A stretch of 64,000 nt of DNA. Origin: an uncultured Clostridia bacterium. GTDB taxonomy: Bacteria > Bacillota > Clostridia > TANB77 > CAG-465. The stretch is from NCBI GenBank assembly GCA_948562205.1, contig CAOYAN010000003.1, positions 15,736 to 79,735 of the forward strand, read 5' to 3'. The position numbers and the translations under genes are program-made. The notes under the pieces are model-generated. The model made no database searches, was not told the origin of the DNA, and saw only the letters and a program-made list of their open reading frames with translations. Positions 26,947 to 35,623 of the stretch are shown here, piece by piece; the first letter of the stretch is position 1; each line of letters opens with the position of its first letter.

Positions 26947-27666
26947 TTGGAGGGGATTATAATAAAAGTTTTAGTAATAGTACCAGCATATAATGAAGCA
27001 TTAAATATAGAAAAAACAATAAAAGATATTACAACTAATACAAATTATGATTATGTTGTTATAAATGATTGTTCAAAAGATGATACAAAAAATATATGCT
27101 TACAAAATAATTTTAATATGCTATCTCTACCTATAAATTATGGACTTACTAGTGCAATTCAAATAGGTATGAAATATGCAAAAGAAAACAAATATGATAT
27201 AGCAATTCAATTTGATGGGGATGGTCAGCACGATGCAAAGTATTTACAAAAATTAGTATATGAAATTGAGAATAATAATGTTAATATTGCGATAGGATCA
27301 AGGTTTGTTGAGGAAAAGAAACCATTTAGTGCAAGAATGCTTGGAAGTAGACTTATTAGTTTTGCAATAAAGCTTACAACTTTTAAGAAAATAACTGACC
27401 CGACTTCTGGAATGAGAGCATATGATAAAAACTCTATTAATTTATTTAATTCAAATTTAAGCTTAACACCAGAACCAGATACAATAGTATATATGATAAA
27501 AAAAGGATTTACTGTAAAAGAAGTTCAAGTAAAAATGAGAGATAGAGAATTTGGAGAAAGTTATTTAAATACTTTTAAATCTATTAAATATATGATAGAT
27601 ATGATGTTATCTATTATATTTATTAGACCATTTACCAAGAAAGATTTTAAGAAAGGAGAAGAATAA
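26947..27666 (+). CDS. GT2 glycosyltransferase (polyprenyl-phosphate sugar synthase type), unusual start
   Basis: A GT-A-fold family 2 enzyme: KVLVIVPAYNEALNIEKT, VVINDCSKDDT, NYGLTSAIQIGMKYAKE, FDGDGQHD (metal motif), DPTSGMRAYD. There is no C-terminal TM pair. The only near-cognate start is TTG 26947, but it overlaps the GGAGGGG ribosome site at 26949-26955. Relatives begin at the residue before KVLVI, which here is an ATA codon at 26962, six bases after that site, so a rare ATA (or ATT 26956) start is likely. It likely makes a polyprenyl-phosphate sugar, with DUF2304 and an SMR-like protein next to it. Confidence 0.85.
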   Translation: MEGIIIKVLVIVPAYNEALNIEKTIKDITTNTNYDYVVINDCSKDDTKNICLQNNFNMLSLPINYGLTSAIQIGMKYAKENKYDIAIQFDGDGQHDAKYLQKLVYEIENNNVNIAIGSRFVEEKKPFSARMLGSRLISFAIKLTTFKKITDPTSGMRAYDKNSINLFNSNLSLTPEPDTIVYMIKKGFTVKEVQVKMRDREFGESYLNTFKSIKYMIDMMLSIIFIRPFTKKDFKKGEE

Positions 27667-27667
27667 T

Positions 27668-28018
27668 ATGTCAGTAACGCTTAGAATATTTTTAATAGTT
27701 TGTTCAGTAATTTCTTTTCTCCTTTGTATAAAGAAGATAAAAGAAGCAAAACTTAAAGTTGAAAATTCTATTTTGTGGATGTTATCTAGTTTTCTACTTA
27801 TATTAATGAGTATATTTTCAGATTGTGTGGCTTGGATTTCCACAAAACTTGGCTTTATGGCTCCTGTAAATTTTGTATTTTTTGCAATTATGATTTTTTT
27901 AATTATACAAGTATTTGTGGATAATATAAGAATAAGTGGATTAAATGAGAAAATAAAAAGTTTAAACCATTATATTGCTTTAAAAGAAAATATAGAGAAA
28001 AAAAATAGCGACAAATAA
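27668..28018 (+). CDS. DUF2304 membrane protein
   Basis: A 116-aa protein with three hydrophobic segments and a charged helical tail (LNEKIKSLNHYIALKENIE). The WMLSSFLLILMSIFSD stretch is typical of DUF2304 proteins, which are found directly after family 2 transferases that load sugars on polyprenyl phosphate. It starts 1 bp after the transferase stop, with AAGGAG inside that gene. A partner or flippase accessory role is inferred from the context only. Confidence 0.85.
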   Translation: MSVTLRIFLIVCSVISFLLCIKKIKEAKLKVENSILWMLSSFLLILMSIFSDCVAWISTKLGFMAPVNFVFFAIMIFLIIQVFVDNIRISGLNEKIKSLNHYIALKENIEKKNSDK

Positions 28019-28038
28019 TTAAAGAGGGGAAGTAGAAT

Positions 28039-28389
28039 ATGTTAAAATATATATTAATAGTTATTTATTTAATTGCTACTACATCTGGAATGGCTTTAAT
28101 AAAACTTGGTGGAAGTTCTACTACAATGGCTATAAAAGATGGTAGCTTTGCTATGTCTATGAGTTTTATTAGTATTTTAGGATATGTCTTGTATCTTATC
28201 AGCTTTTTGCTTTGGACAAAAATACTTACAATGTTCGACTTAAGTTACATTGTACCAATTGTTACAGGAATATCTCAAATTATAATACTTTTAATTGCAT
28301 TTTTATTATTTCATGAAAATATTAGTATTATGGGATTTATAGGAATAGTAGTAACTATTTGTGGAGTTATTTGCATGAATATTAAATAA
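28039..28389 (+). CDS. SMR/EamA-like four-TM protein, possible lipid-sugar flippase
   Basis: A 116-aa protein with four TM segments, the size and pattern of EmrE/ArnE-like SMR proteins (IATTSGMALIKLGGSS, IVPIVTGISQIIILLIAFLLFHENIS, GIVVTICGVICMNIK). The Glu in TM1 that is essential for drug export in EmrE is absent. Located between DUF2304 and a glycosyltransferase, it more likely flips a polyprenyl-phosphate sugar than exports drugs. ATG 28039 follows AGAGGGG. Confidence 0.75.
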   Translation: MLKYILIVIYLIATTSGMALIKLGGSSTTMAIKDGSFAMSMSFISILGYVLYLISFLLWTKILTMFDLSYIVPIVTGISQIIILLIAFLLFHENISIMGFIGIVVTICGVICMNIK

Positions 28390-28402
28390 TATGGAGGAAA
28401 AA

Positions 28403-29437
28403 ATGAAAAAAGTTAGCATAATTGTTCCTATATATAAAACAGAAAAATTTTTAAGAAAGTGCTTAGATAGCTTAGTGAATCAAACTTTAGAAGAGATAGA
28501 AATAATATGTGTAAATGATGGATCACCAGATAGATCTATAGATATATTAAAAGAATATAAAGAAAAGTATAATGATAAAATTGTAATAGTAGATAAAAAA
28601 AATGAAGGTGTGTATAAAGCGAGATTTTCAGGTATAGAAGTAGCAAGAGGTGAATATATAGCTTTTGTTGATTCAGATGATTATGTAAATGTAGAATATG
28701 CTGAGAAATTATATGAGGCTTCTAAAAAATCTAATTCAGATATTACGGTTTGTGCTTTTGTAAGAATGGATATGTATACATCACATGTTTATTCAAAAGA
28801 GATGAATCAATATGGTGGAAAAATGATTGATATGAATAAAAATCCAGAAGATATTATTACTATTAATGGTGCACCTTGGAATAAATTATATAGGACTAGT
28901 TTATTAAAAAAATTAAAACCTACAGATATAGTACCACCAATTTTTGAAGATATGATACTTGCACTTCTTATCTACTTAGAGGCTGAAAAAATATATTTTA
29001 TTAATGATATATTATATAACTATATGGTAAGAAGTGGTTCAATAATGACTAGTATAAATCAAAGTCAGATAAAGAAGACAGAAGTTGCTATGATTGAAGT
29101 GAAAAATAGATATAAAGATCATATAAAAGGTAAAAAATTATTAGAAATAGTTGATTCGATGGCTTTTTTACATTTAGGTATATCTCTTATGCTTAGTATA
29201 TCAAATGATAAAAATTGTAATTTTAAACAAGAGTTAAAAAATAATAGAAAATTTTTAAATAATAATTTTTCTACTTGGAAAAAAACAAGATATTTAAAAA
29301 TATTGTATACTCTAAAACATAAGTGTAATTTTAAAATTGCAGTTATGAAAAAGATATATTTAATGCATTTATTAAGACCTTTTTTATTTGTTTATAAATT
29401 TATGATAAATGTATTAAAAGTAGATATAAAATGGTAG
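28403..29437 (+). CDS. GT2 glycosyltransferase
   Basis: A 344-aa family 2 enzyme. The start is ATG 28403 after GGAGG; an upstream ATG 28391 overlaps that site. Motifs: KVSIIVPIYKTEKFLRKCLDS, INDG-type VNDGSPDRS, AFVDSDDYV (DxD), and INGAPWNKLYRTSLL with EDM nearby, typical of WbbL/EpsE-like transferases. A conserved Trp-Asn-Lys and the catalytic acidic residue follow as in inverting GT-A enzymes. The basic C-terminus may bind membrane. It adds a sugar to the growing chain; the linkage is not known. Confidence 0.88.
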   Translation: MKKVSIIVPIYKTEKFLRKCLDSLVNQTLEEIEIICVNDGSPDRSIDILKEYKEKYNDKIVIVDKKNEGVYKARFSGIEVARGEYIAFVDSDDYVNVEYAEKLYEASKKSNSDITVCAFVRMDMYTSHVYSKEMNQYGGKMIDMNKNPEDIITINGAPWNKLYRTSLLKKLKPTDIVPPIFEDMILALLIYLEAEKIYFINDILYNYMVRSGSIMTSINQSQIKKTEVAMIEVKNRYKDHIKGKKLLEIVDSMAFLHLGISLMLSISNDKNCNFKQELKNNRKFLNNNFSTWKKTRYLKILYTLKHKCNFKIAVMKKIYLMHLLRPFLFVYKFMINVLKVDIKW

Positions 29438-29442
29438 TTTAG

Positions 29443-29468
29443 TGCAACACTTATGTGTTGCATTTTTT
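29443..29468 (+). terminator. Rho-independent terminator
   Basis: TGCAACAC/GTGTTGCA perfect 8-bp stem, 4-base loop, then six T. Confidence 0.92.
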
Positions 29469-29480
29469 ATATAAATATTG

Positions 29481-29509
29481 TTGAATTACAACTATTTACA
29501 TGATATAAT
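29481..29509 (+). promoter_or_regulatory. Promoter
   Basis: TTGAAT (29481-29486), 17 bp, TATAAT (29504-29509). Confidence 0.75.
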
Positions 29510-29538
29510 CTTTGTATATTAATTTAGGAGTTTTGATT

Positions 29539-30474
29539 ATGAAAAAAATATCAGTTGTTGTTCCTATGTATAATGAGGAAGAAGTAGCAGGAGAGTGCTA
29601 TAAAAGATTAAAAGATGTAATATATAGTATACCAGGATATGATTATGAGTTTATATTTGTAAATGATGGTAGTAAAGATAAAACATTAGATATTATTAAA
29701 ACTATTGCAAATAATGATAAAAAAGTAAAAGTTATATCCTTTTCAAGAAATTTTGGTCATCAAAGTGCAGTGTGTGCAGGTCTTAGAGAAATAACTGGAG
29801 ATGTAGTATTAATAATTGATGCAGATATGCAAGATCCACCAGAAGTAGTACCTGATATGATAAAACTTTGGGAAGAGGGAAATGAAGTTATATATGGAAT
29901 GAGAAAATCAAGATCTGGAGAGTCATTTTTTAAATTAGCTACAGCTAGTATGTTTTATAAAACATTAAATGCTTTATCAGATGTTGAAATTCCAAAAAAC
30001 ACAGGAGACTTTAGATTAGTTGATAGAAAAGTTATAGATGTTATAAATAAAATGCCTGAGCATAATAAGTTTTTTAGAGGACTTTTTGGTTGGGTTGGTT
30101 TTAAGCAGAAAGCATATCTTTATGAAAGACAAAAAAGATTTGCTGGTAAAACTAAATATCCTTTAAAGAAAATGTTAAAACTTGCATCTGATGGAATAAT
30201 TAGTTTTTCTACTAAGCCTTTAAAGCTTGTTGGATATATTGGTATACTTTCTATATTTATATCATTTTTAGTTTTAATATATTCTATAATTTCATATATA
30301 TTTAAGTTTGGTAATTTTACATCAGGCTGGGCTTCAATTATGGTAGCTATTACTTTTTTTGCTGGTGTACAATTACTTTCTATGTGGATTATGTCAGAAT
30401 ATATTTCAAGAATATATGATGAGAATAAGAATAGACCAGAATATATTATTGATGAGAAAATAAATGTAAAGTAG
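29539..30474 (+). CDS. GtrB/DPM1-like GT2 glycosyltransferase with C-terminal TM pair
   Basis: A 311-aa enzyme starting at ATG 29539 (TAGGAG upstream; an earlier TTG lies next to the promoter). Motifs: KISVVVPMYNEEEVAGECYKRL, FVNDGSKDKT, RNFGHQSAVCAGL, LIDADMQDPPE, GDFRLVDRKV, KRFAGKTKYPL, then two TM segments (about 230-250 and 265-290). This is the layout of bactoprenol glucosyltransferases and ArnC-like enzymes, which put a sugar on undecaprenyl phosphate at the inner membrane face. It forms an operon with the GT4 gene 18 bp downstream. Confidence 0.92.
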   Translation: MKKISVVVPMYNEEEVAGECYKRLKDVIYSIPGYDYEFIFVNDGSKDKTLDIIKTIANNDKKVKVISFSRNFGHQSAVCAGLREITGDVVLIIDADMQDPPEVVPDMIKLWEEGNEVIYGMRKSRSGESFFKLATASMFYKTLNALSDVEIPKNTGDFRLVDRKVIDVINKMPEHNKFFRGLFGWVGFKQKAYLYERQKRFAGKTKYPLKKMLKLASDGIISFSTKPLKLVGYIGILSIFISFLVLIYSIISYIFKFGNFTSGWASIMVAITFFAGVQLLSMWIMSEYISRIYDENKNRPEYIIDEKINVK

Positions 30475-30492
30475 AAAATAAAGGAGCAAAAT

Positions 30493-31626
30493 ATGAAAAA
30501 AATTACATTTTTAATGTTACATTTAAATTATGGTGGAATTGAAAAACAAGTAACAACACTTGCAAATAAACTTGCAGATAAATATGAAATAGAAATAATT
30601 TCATTATATAATATTTTAGGTAAATCTTTTTATGAATTAGATAAAAGAATAAAAGTAAAATATGTATTCTCCTATGGCCCAAATAGAAAAGATATTATAA
30701 ATGCGCTTAAGTGCTTTAAGATAGGTAAGTTTTTTAGTGAACTTAAAAAAGGATTAAAAATATTATATACTAAGTGTTTTAAAATAGGATATATTGTAGA
30801 TAATTTAGATACTGATATTCTTATTTCTACTAGAATAGAATTTTCTAAACAGATTAAAAGAGATGATATTGTAGTTATATCTCAGGAACATTCATATATT
30901 AACACAAATAGTTATAAAAAGAAAGTAAAAAAATCATTTAAAAAGGTTGATTACTTGATTGTTATGACAAATAAGGCTAAAGAACTTTATGAGACCTGGC
31001 TTAGAGAATGTGTAAAGAGGCCAAGAGTAATGTTAATTCCAAACATGATAGATGATTATATAGGAGATGGAACTACACTTCATAATAAACAAATCGTAGC
31101 TGTTGGAAGACTTGAGGAAGTAAAAGATTTTGCATCTCTTATAAACGTATATAGTATGATTGAAAAAAAACATCCTGATTGGATTTTAAAGATAATTGGT
31201 GAGGGAAGTCAAAGAAAAAAATTAGAAAATAAAATTGATATGTTAGGCTTAAAAGACAAAGTTATTCTAACTGGAAGACTTACTAGTGATGAGATTTCAA
31301 AAGAGCTAGATAATTCTTCTATATATCTACTTACTTCTAAATCTGAGAGTTTTTCACTTGCAATAGTTGAGGCTATGTCACATAATATTCCATGTATCAG
31401 CTATGATATTGATGTTGGTCCAAAAGAAATTATAACAAATAAAGAAGATGGATATTTAATTGAAGATAGAAACGAACAAAATATGGCAGATGCTGCATGT
31501 ATTCTTATAGAAGATAGTGTAAAAAGAGTTGAAATGGGAATGAAAGCAAGAAAAACCTCTGAAAAATTCTTTGCTTCAAATATAGTAAAAAATTGGGAAG
31601 AATTTTTAAATAAAATCTTAGAATAA
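30493..31626 (+). CDS. GT4 glycosyltransferase
   Basis: A 377-aa GT-B enzyme. N-terminal acceptor domain: MLHLNYGGIEKQVTTLAN; C-terminal donor domain: VAVGRLEEVKDFASLI, IIGEGSQRKKLE, VILTGRLTSDEI, then SKSESFSLAIVEAMSHNIPCISYDIDVGPKEII, which carries the EX7E nucleotide-sugar motif. Retaining transferase of the capsule/teichoic type. ATG after AAAGGAG. Last gene before a palindromic promoter. Confidence 0.9.
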   Translation: MKKITFLMLHLNYGGIEKQVTTLANKLADKYEIEIISLYNILGKSFYELDKRIKVKYVFSYGPNRKDIINALKCFKIGKFFSELKKGLKILYTKCFKIGYIVDNLDTDILISTRIEFSKQIKRDDIVVISQEHSYINTNSYKKKVKKSFKKVDYLIVMTNKAKELYETWLRECVKRPRVMLIPNMIDDYIGDGTTLHNKQIVAVGRLEEVKDFASLINVYSMIEKKHPDWILKIIGEGSQRKKLENKIDMLGLKDKVILTGRLTSDEISKELDNSSIYLLTSKSESFSLAIVEAMSHNIPCISYDIDVGPKEIITNKEDGYLIEDRNEQNMADAACILIEDSVKRVEMGMKARKTSEKFFASNIVKNWEEFLNKILE

Positions 31627-31633
31627 AAATATA

Positions 31634-31680
31634 AACTAGTATATCACTTGACATAATATTTAAAAAGTGGTATACTAGTT
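31634..31680 (+). promoter_or_regulatory. Consensus promoter inside a 16-bp inverted repeat
   Basis: TTGACA (31648-31653), 17 bp, TATACT (31671-31676). The arms 31634-31649 and 31665-31680 are inverted repeats with one mismatch; the left arm ends in the -35 box and the right arm contains the -10 box. This looks like an operator, or a hairpin that ends the upstream transcript. Confidence 0.75.
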
Positions 31681-31724
31681 ATGTGTTACTAATAATCCAA
31701 AAATAATTTATAGGAGGTATTCTC

Positions 31725-31976
31725 ATGGAGAATATTGGAATTTTCGAACTTGTAAAAAAAATCAGACGGTTAAACGTTGGTAACTTTTGCATGAACTATC
31801 TGTTTGCAGGATACATCGGCAGTCAGGAGGTTATCCTTACAAATCTCGATATGAGTAAGGTAAAACTTCCAGATGGCTATTACTACAACGAAAAAAATGG
31901 TGTGACAAACAAACACCATACTGCCTCTGGAATGTATGAGGCATTTCAGGTTGTAGATGCAAGCAGGTTGAAGTAA
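31725..31976 (+). CDS. Small hypothetical protein, compositionally foreign
   Basis: An 83-aa protein with its own promoter, a strong TAGGAGG ribosome site and its own terminator, so it is a real gene. I do not recognise the family. There is no TM or signal peptide; motifs include FELVKKIRRL, YLFAGYIGSQEV, KLPDGYYYNEKNG and HHTASGMYEAFQVV. Base composition is visibly richer in G and C than the flanking genes and uses codons such as CGG, CTG, ATC and GCC that the neighbours avoid. Inserted between a glycosyltransferase and galE; recent transfer is likely. Confidence 0.75.
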   Translation: MENIGIFELVKKIRRLNVGNFCMNYLFAGYIGSQEVILTNLDMSKVKLPDGYYYNEKNGVTNKHHTASGMYEAFQVVDASRLK

Positions 31977-31980
31977 AAAA

Positions 31981-32022
31981 ATGAGGAGACGGAGATTAAA
32001 ATCCCGTCTTTCTCATTTTTTA
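31981..32022 (+). terminator. Terminator of the 83-aa gene
   Basis: An ATGAG..AGACGG..GATT / AATC..CCGTCT..CTCAT stem with small bulges is followed by six T. Confidence 0.85.
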
Positions 32023-32051
32023 TTGACTTTTGCTGTTATAGTTGTTATAAT
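32023..32051 (+). promoter_or_regulatory. Promoter of galE
   Basis: TTGACT (32023-32028), 17 bp, TATAAT (32046-32051). Confidence 0.85.
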
Positions 32052-32079
32052 TTATTTGAAAATAAAGGGGGATAAATAT

Positions 32080-33084
32080 ATGTCAATTTTAATAACTGGT
32101 GGAGCTGGATATATTGGCTCACATACAAGTGTTGAGCTTTTAAATAATGGAGAGGATTTAGTTTTACTTGATAATTTTTCTAATAGTGATAAAAAAGCTT
32201 TAGAAAATATAAAAAAAATAACTGGAAAAGATTTCAAATTTTATGAAGCTGATATGATAGACAGAACAACTTTAGAAAAGATATTTGAAGAAAATAATAT
32301 TGAAGCTGTAATAGATTTTGCAGCATATAAGGCTGTTGGAGAATCTGTAAAGATACCTATAGAATATTATATAAATAATGTATCTACTGTTTTAGTACTA
32401 TTAGATACAATGAAAAAATATAATGTTAAAAATTTAGTTTTTAGTTCTTCTGCTACTGTATATGGAGATCCTGAAACTATTCCTATAACTGAGGAGACTA
32501 AAACTGGAAATACTACTAATCCATATGGTACTTCAAAACTTATGGTGGAACACATATTAAAAGATCTATATGCATCAGATAATGAATGGAATATTGCAAT
32601 TTTGAGATATTTTAATCCTGTTGGTGCACACGAGAGTGGACTTTTAGGTGAAGAGCCAAAAGGTATACCTGCAAATTTAATGCCATATATTGCAAGAGTT
32701 GCTGATGGTACTTTAAAAGAGTTATCTATATTTGGTGATGATTATAATACACATGATGGCACTGGTGTTAGAGACTACATTCATGTTGTAGATCTTGCTA
32801 TTGGACATTTAAAAGCATTAGATAGATTAAGAAAAGATAAGCGCGGTATGCATATATATAATCTTGGTACTGGTACTGGATATAGTGTTCTTGATATGGT
32901 AAAAGCTTTTGAGAAGGCAAATAATATTAAAATACCTTATAAAATTGCTCCAAGAAGAGCAGGAGATATTGCAACTTGCTATTCTGATCCTACAAAAGCT
33001 AAAGAAGAACTTGGATTTGTAGCTAAAAAAAGTTTAGAAGATATGTGTAAAGATAGTTGGAATTTTCAAAGTAAATTAAAATAA
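32080..33084 (+). CDS. galE: UDP-glucose 4-epimerase
   Basis: A 334-aa extended short-chain dehydrogenase. Start is ATG 32080 after GGGGG; upstream in-frame codons lie in the preceding terminator and promoter. Rossmann motif GGAGYIGSHT (7-16), FAAYKAVGES, SSSATVYGDP (catalytic Ser/Thr), YGTSK (YxxxK), RYFNPVGAHESG, VRDYIHVVDLA, and YNLGTGTGYSVLDMV are all diagnostic for GalE. It interconverts UDP-glucose and UDP-galactose (or the GlcNAc forms), supplying donors to the surrounding glycosyltransferases. Monocistronic. Confidence 0.96.
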   Translation: MSILITGGAGYIGSHTSVELLNNGEDLVLLDNFSNSDKKALENIKKITGKDFKFYEADMIDRTTLEKIFEENNIEAVIDFAAYKAVGESVKIPIEYYINNVSTVLVLLDTMKKYNVKNLVFSSSATVYGDPETIPITEETKTGNTTNPYGTSKLMVEHILKDLYASDNEWNIAILRYFNPVGAHESGLLGEEPKGIPANLMPYIARVADGTLKELSIFGDDYNTHDGTGVRDYIHVVDLAIGHLKALDRLRKDKRGMHIYNLGTGTGYSVLDMVKAFEKANNIKIPYKIAPRRAGDIATCYSDPTKAKEELGFVAKKSLEDMCKDSWNFQSKLK

Positions 33085-33103
33085 TTATGTAATGTTAGAA
33101 TAT

Positions 33104-33159
33104 GTCAACACTTTAACAAATAAGGAAAAATAAGTTTTTAAAAAGTGTTGACTTTTTTT
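33104..33159 (+). terminator. Terminator overlapping the next promoter
   Basis: GTCAACACTTT (33104-33114) pairs with AAAGTGTTGAC (33142-33152) and is followed by seven T. The TTGACT of the downstream promoter is inside the right arm. Confidence 0.7.
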
Positions 33160-33176
33160 GATATATGTATTATAAT
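33148..33176 (+). promoter_or_regulatory. Consensus promoter of the coiled-coil operon
   Basis: TTGACT (33148-33153), 17 bp, TATAAT (33171-33176). Confidence 0.85.
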
Positions 33177-33203
33177 TAAAATTAGAGATGAGAGGTGGAA
33201 TAT

Positions 33204-33323
33204 ATGTCTATAGAGGAGATTGAAGCAAAATTTAATGAGCTTGATGAGGGAATGCAAGCTTTAGATGAGGCTAACGAAGAATTTAATGCGTTTATAGCAT
33301 CATTGCAAGAAATGGTGTATTAA
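33204..33323 (+). CDS. Small acidic helical protein (39 aa)
   Basis: A short reading frame from ATG 33204 to TAA 33323, preceded by GAGAGGTGG and placed 28 bp after a consensus promoter. The product is very acidic (EEIEAKFNELDEGMQ, LDEANEEFNAF) with a heptad-like pattern, so a single amphipathic helix is likely. The 752-aa coiled-coil gene starts 32 bp later, so they share a transcript and may interact. No family recognised; the good promoter and ribosome site are the main evidence that it is translated. Confidence 0.6.
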   Translation: MSIEEIEAKFNELDEGMQALDEANEEFNAFIASLQEMVY

Positions 33324-33355
33324 ATTTAATAGTATAAAAGGGGGTATTAAATTTT

Positions 33356-35614
33356 ATGGAAGAAGAAGTAAAAAATTTAACAAATGAATTAAGAGATTAT
33401 TCAAATGGTATGGGAAAAAGAGTAAGAGAAGAAATAAACTTAAAAATGATTGAGGCAAATTATGAGGCAGATATAATTAATAATTTGGCTGGTGAAGGAA
33501 AAATCGCTGATCCATCTAAACTTACTAAAGAAGAAAGTTCTTTAGTAAGAAGAGAACTTGGAAAAATTAGAAACAAAGAAATCTTAGATAGTGTAAGAAA
33601 AGTATCAAAAGATTTTTTTGATAAGGAGCAAAAAGCTTTAGAACAGATGCAAGAAAATATTAATAAATTAGAAGAGGAAGTAAAAAAAGAATCTGAACAA
33701 GTAGAAAAAGATTTAAAAGTTTTACAAGATAAGCAGAAAGCACATGAAGAAGATGATAAAAATCCAGAACTAACAGAAGATGAAAAGAAAGAATTAAAAG
33801 AATTACAAAAAAAGAGTAATTATTTTAAAAATATTTTTCCAAATAAATTAAAAAATATGAAACAAAAAATGGCTCTTGCAAGAAGTACAATAAAATATCA
33901 AAAGGAAGCATTGAATGTTGAATGTCAAGAAAGATTTGGAGGCTTTGCTGTACGTAATGATAACAGAACTCAAGAAGAAAGAGATGATATCAATCAAAAT
34001 GGTAATAGAGTAGATCCTGAAAATAAACTTGAAAAGGAAGAAGAAATACCTGGTGAGGATGAACCTATAGTTGGAAATGAACAAGAAAATAATGGCGCTA
34101 ATCAAACACAGGGACAGCAAACAAATCAAAGAGCTCCACAAGGTGGTTTTGGAATGCCAATGTTTGGTGGAATGCCTATGGGACAACAACAAGCTCCTTT
34201 TGTAGGAGCTGGGCAAGTACCTCAACAAGCAGGGCAAACACCAACACAACAAAATGAGAATCCGACTCAAGAGCAAGATGAACACTTACCTACAGAAGAA
34301 GAAATCTTTGGTAGTGAGGAAAGCCCTATATTTAGATTTAAAAAAGATGAGATGACTGCAAGTGAAGCACTTGAATTTATAAGAAGATATAGTACATTTA
34401 ATCCAGAAGATAGAAGAAAATGTATAAATGCTGGTGGACTTGATGTTATAAAAAAGGCAACAGAAACATTAAATGTAAAAGGTGGAAGCCTAAGTCAAGC
34501 TGATAAAAATCTTTTAGCAGAATATTCTAAAACTATATCTAAATCAAGTATGGAAATGGCAGATACAATTGCAAAAGATTTAGAAAAACCAGCTACTGGT
34601 GGACAAACATTAAGTAATGCATTAAAGATGCGTACTGATGATCCTGAATTTAAAGAGATACAGAAGTATTTTACACTTAAGAGAGGATTTTTTGATAGAA
34701 GTAAAAAGCCAGAAGTTATATATAATTATGATAATCTTCCAAGTAATGTTAAAGAACTTTTAAATAAAGCTCAAGATGATTTTGAAAAAAGACAAGAAGA
34801 TGTTCAAAAAACTATAGCTTCAATGGAAGAAGTGTTAAAAGATCCTACAACTTCAGCAGAGCAAAAAAATAAACTAAAAGAAAGTATTGCACTTGAAAAT
34901 GATAAAATGCTTAGAGATAAACAAAGTTTTGATAGAACTTTTGGAAGTGTTATAAGAGCTGGTAAAGCTATTGCATATAACAAAAAAATAGAAGAAATGG
35001 CGGATAGAGTGCAAAGTTTAACAGCAGAGCGTGATGATGCTCAAGAACATGATGATACAGATAATTTTGAAAATAATTTACAAAATCAAACTAGAGATGA
35101 TGATGATAGAGCACAAGAAAATGCTGAAAAAATTAATCAAAAATTCCAAGAAAATTTGGAAAAATTTGTTTCAGAACTTGAAAAGGATATAGCAGATGGA
35201 AATGAAATATCATTTAATGATTATTTAGATTATCATCAATATGTTCAATATGCTGATAAAAAGGAATATGGACTTTCACTAGATGTTTTAGAAAGAATAG
35301 ATATGTCAAAAGTAAATAGAAATCTTATTGATAAATGGAATGATGCAATAGAGGAAATACTAGAAAAAGTAAATAAAATAGAGAATACAAATAAAGAAGA
35401 TTTAACTGAAGATATGTTACTAGATGCCAGTGAATTACATATATTAGTTGGTACAAATAACATTGATATAGATCGTATAGGAAGATATGCTAAAGAAGAT
35501 GCAATAGATAACTATAAAGAAAAATATGATTTAAGAAGTAGGGCAGAAAAAGAAGTAGAAGAAGAAAATAAAACAAAAAATGACCCAGATATTGATGATC
35601 CAACTATTGATTAA
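33356..35614 (+). CDS. Large charged coiled-coil protein of unknown function
   Basis: A 752-aa protein with no signal peptide or TM. Residues about 85-165 are a strong coiled coil (KALEQMQENINKLEEEVKK and on). Residues about 205-312 are a disordered linker rich in Gln, Asn, Gly, Pro and Met (GGFGMPMFGGMPMGQQQ). The C-terminal 440 residues are helical, with further coiled coils (QDDFEKRQEDVQKTIASMEE) and an acidic end. I know no matching family. A filament, scaffold or phage/appendage-type structural role is possible but unsupported. ATG follows AAAGGGGGT; the acidic 39-aa gene is upstream and a perfect terminator follows. Confidence 0.8.
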   Translation: MEEEVKNLTNELRDYSNGMGKRVREEINLKMIEANYEADIINNLAGEGKIADPSKLTKEESSLVRRELGKIRNKEILDSVRKVSKDFFDKEQKALEQMQENINKLEEEVKKESEQVEKDLKVLQDKQKAHEEDDKNPELTEDEKKELKELQKKSNYFKNIFPNKLKNMKQKMALARSTIKYQKEALNVECQERFGGFAVRNDNRTQEERDDINQNGNRVDPENKLEKEEEIPGEDEPIVGNEQENNGANQTQGQQTNQRAPQGGFGMPMFGGMPMGQQQAPFVGAGQVPQQAGQTPTQQNENPTQEQDEHLPTEEEIFGSEESPIFRFKKDEMTASEALEFIRRYSTFNPEDRRKCINAGGLDVIKKATETLNVKGGSLSQADKNLLAEYSKTISKSSMEMADTIAKDLEKPATGGQTLSNALKMRTDDPEFKEIQKYFTLKRGFFDRSKKPEVIYNYDNLPSNVKELLNKAQDDFEKRQEDVQKTIASMEEVLKDPTTSAEQKNKLKESIALENDKMLRDKQSFDRTFGSVIRAGKAIAYNKKIEEMADRVQSLTAERDDAQEHDDTDNFENNLQNQTRDDDDRAQENAEKINQKFQENLEKFVSELEKDIADGNEISFNDYLDYHQYVQYADKKEYGLSLDVLERIDMSKVNRNLIDKWNDAIEEILEKVNKIENTNKEDLTEDMLLDASELHILVGTNNIDIDRIGRYAKEDAIDNYKEKYDLRSRAEKEVEEENKTKNDPDIDDPTID

Positions 35615-35623
35615 GTAGAATAA

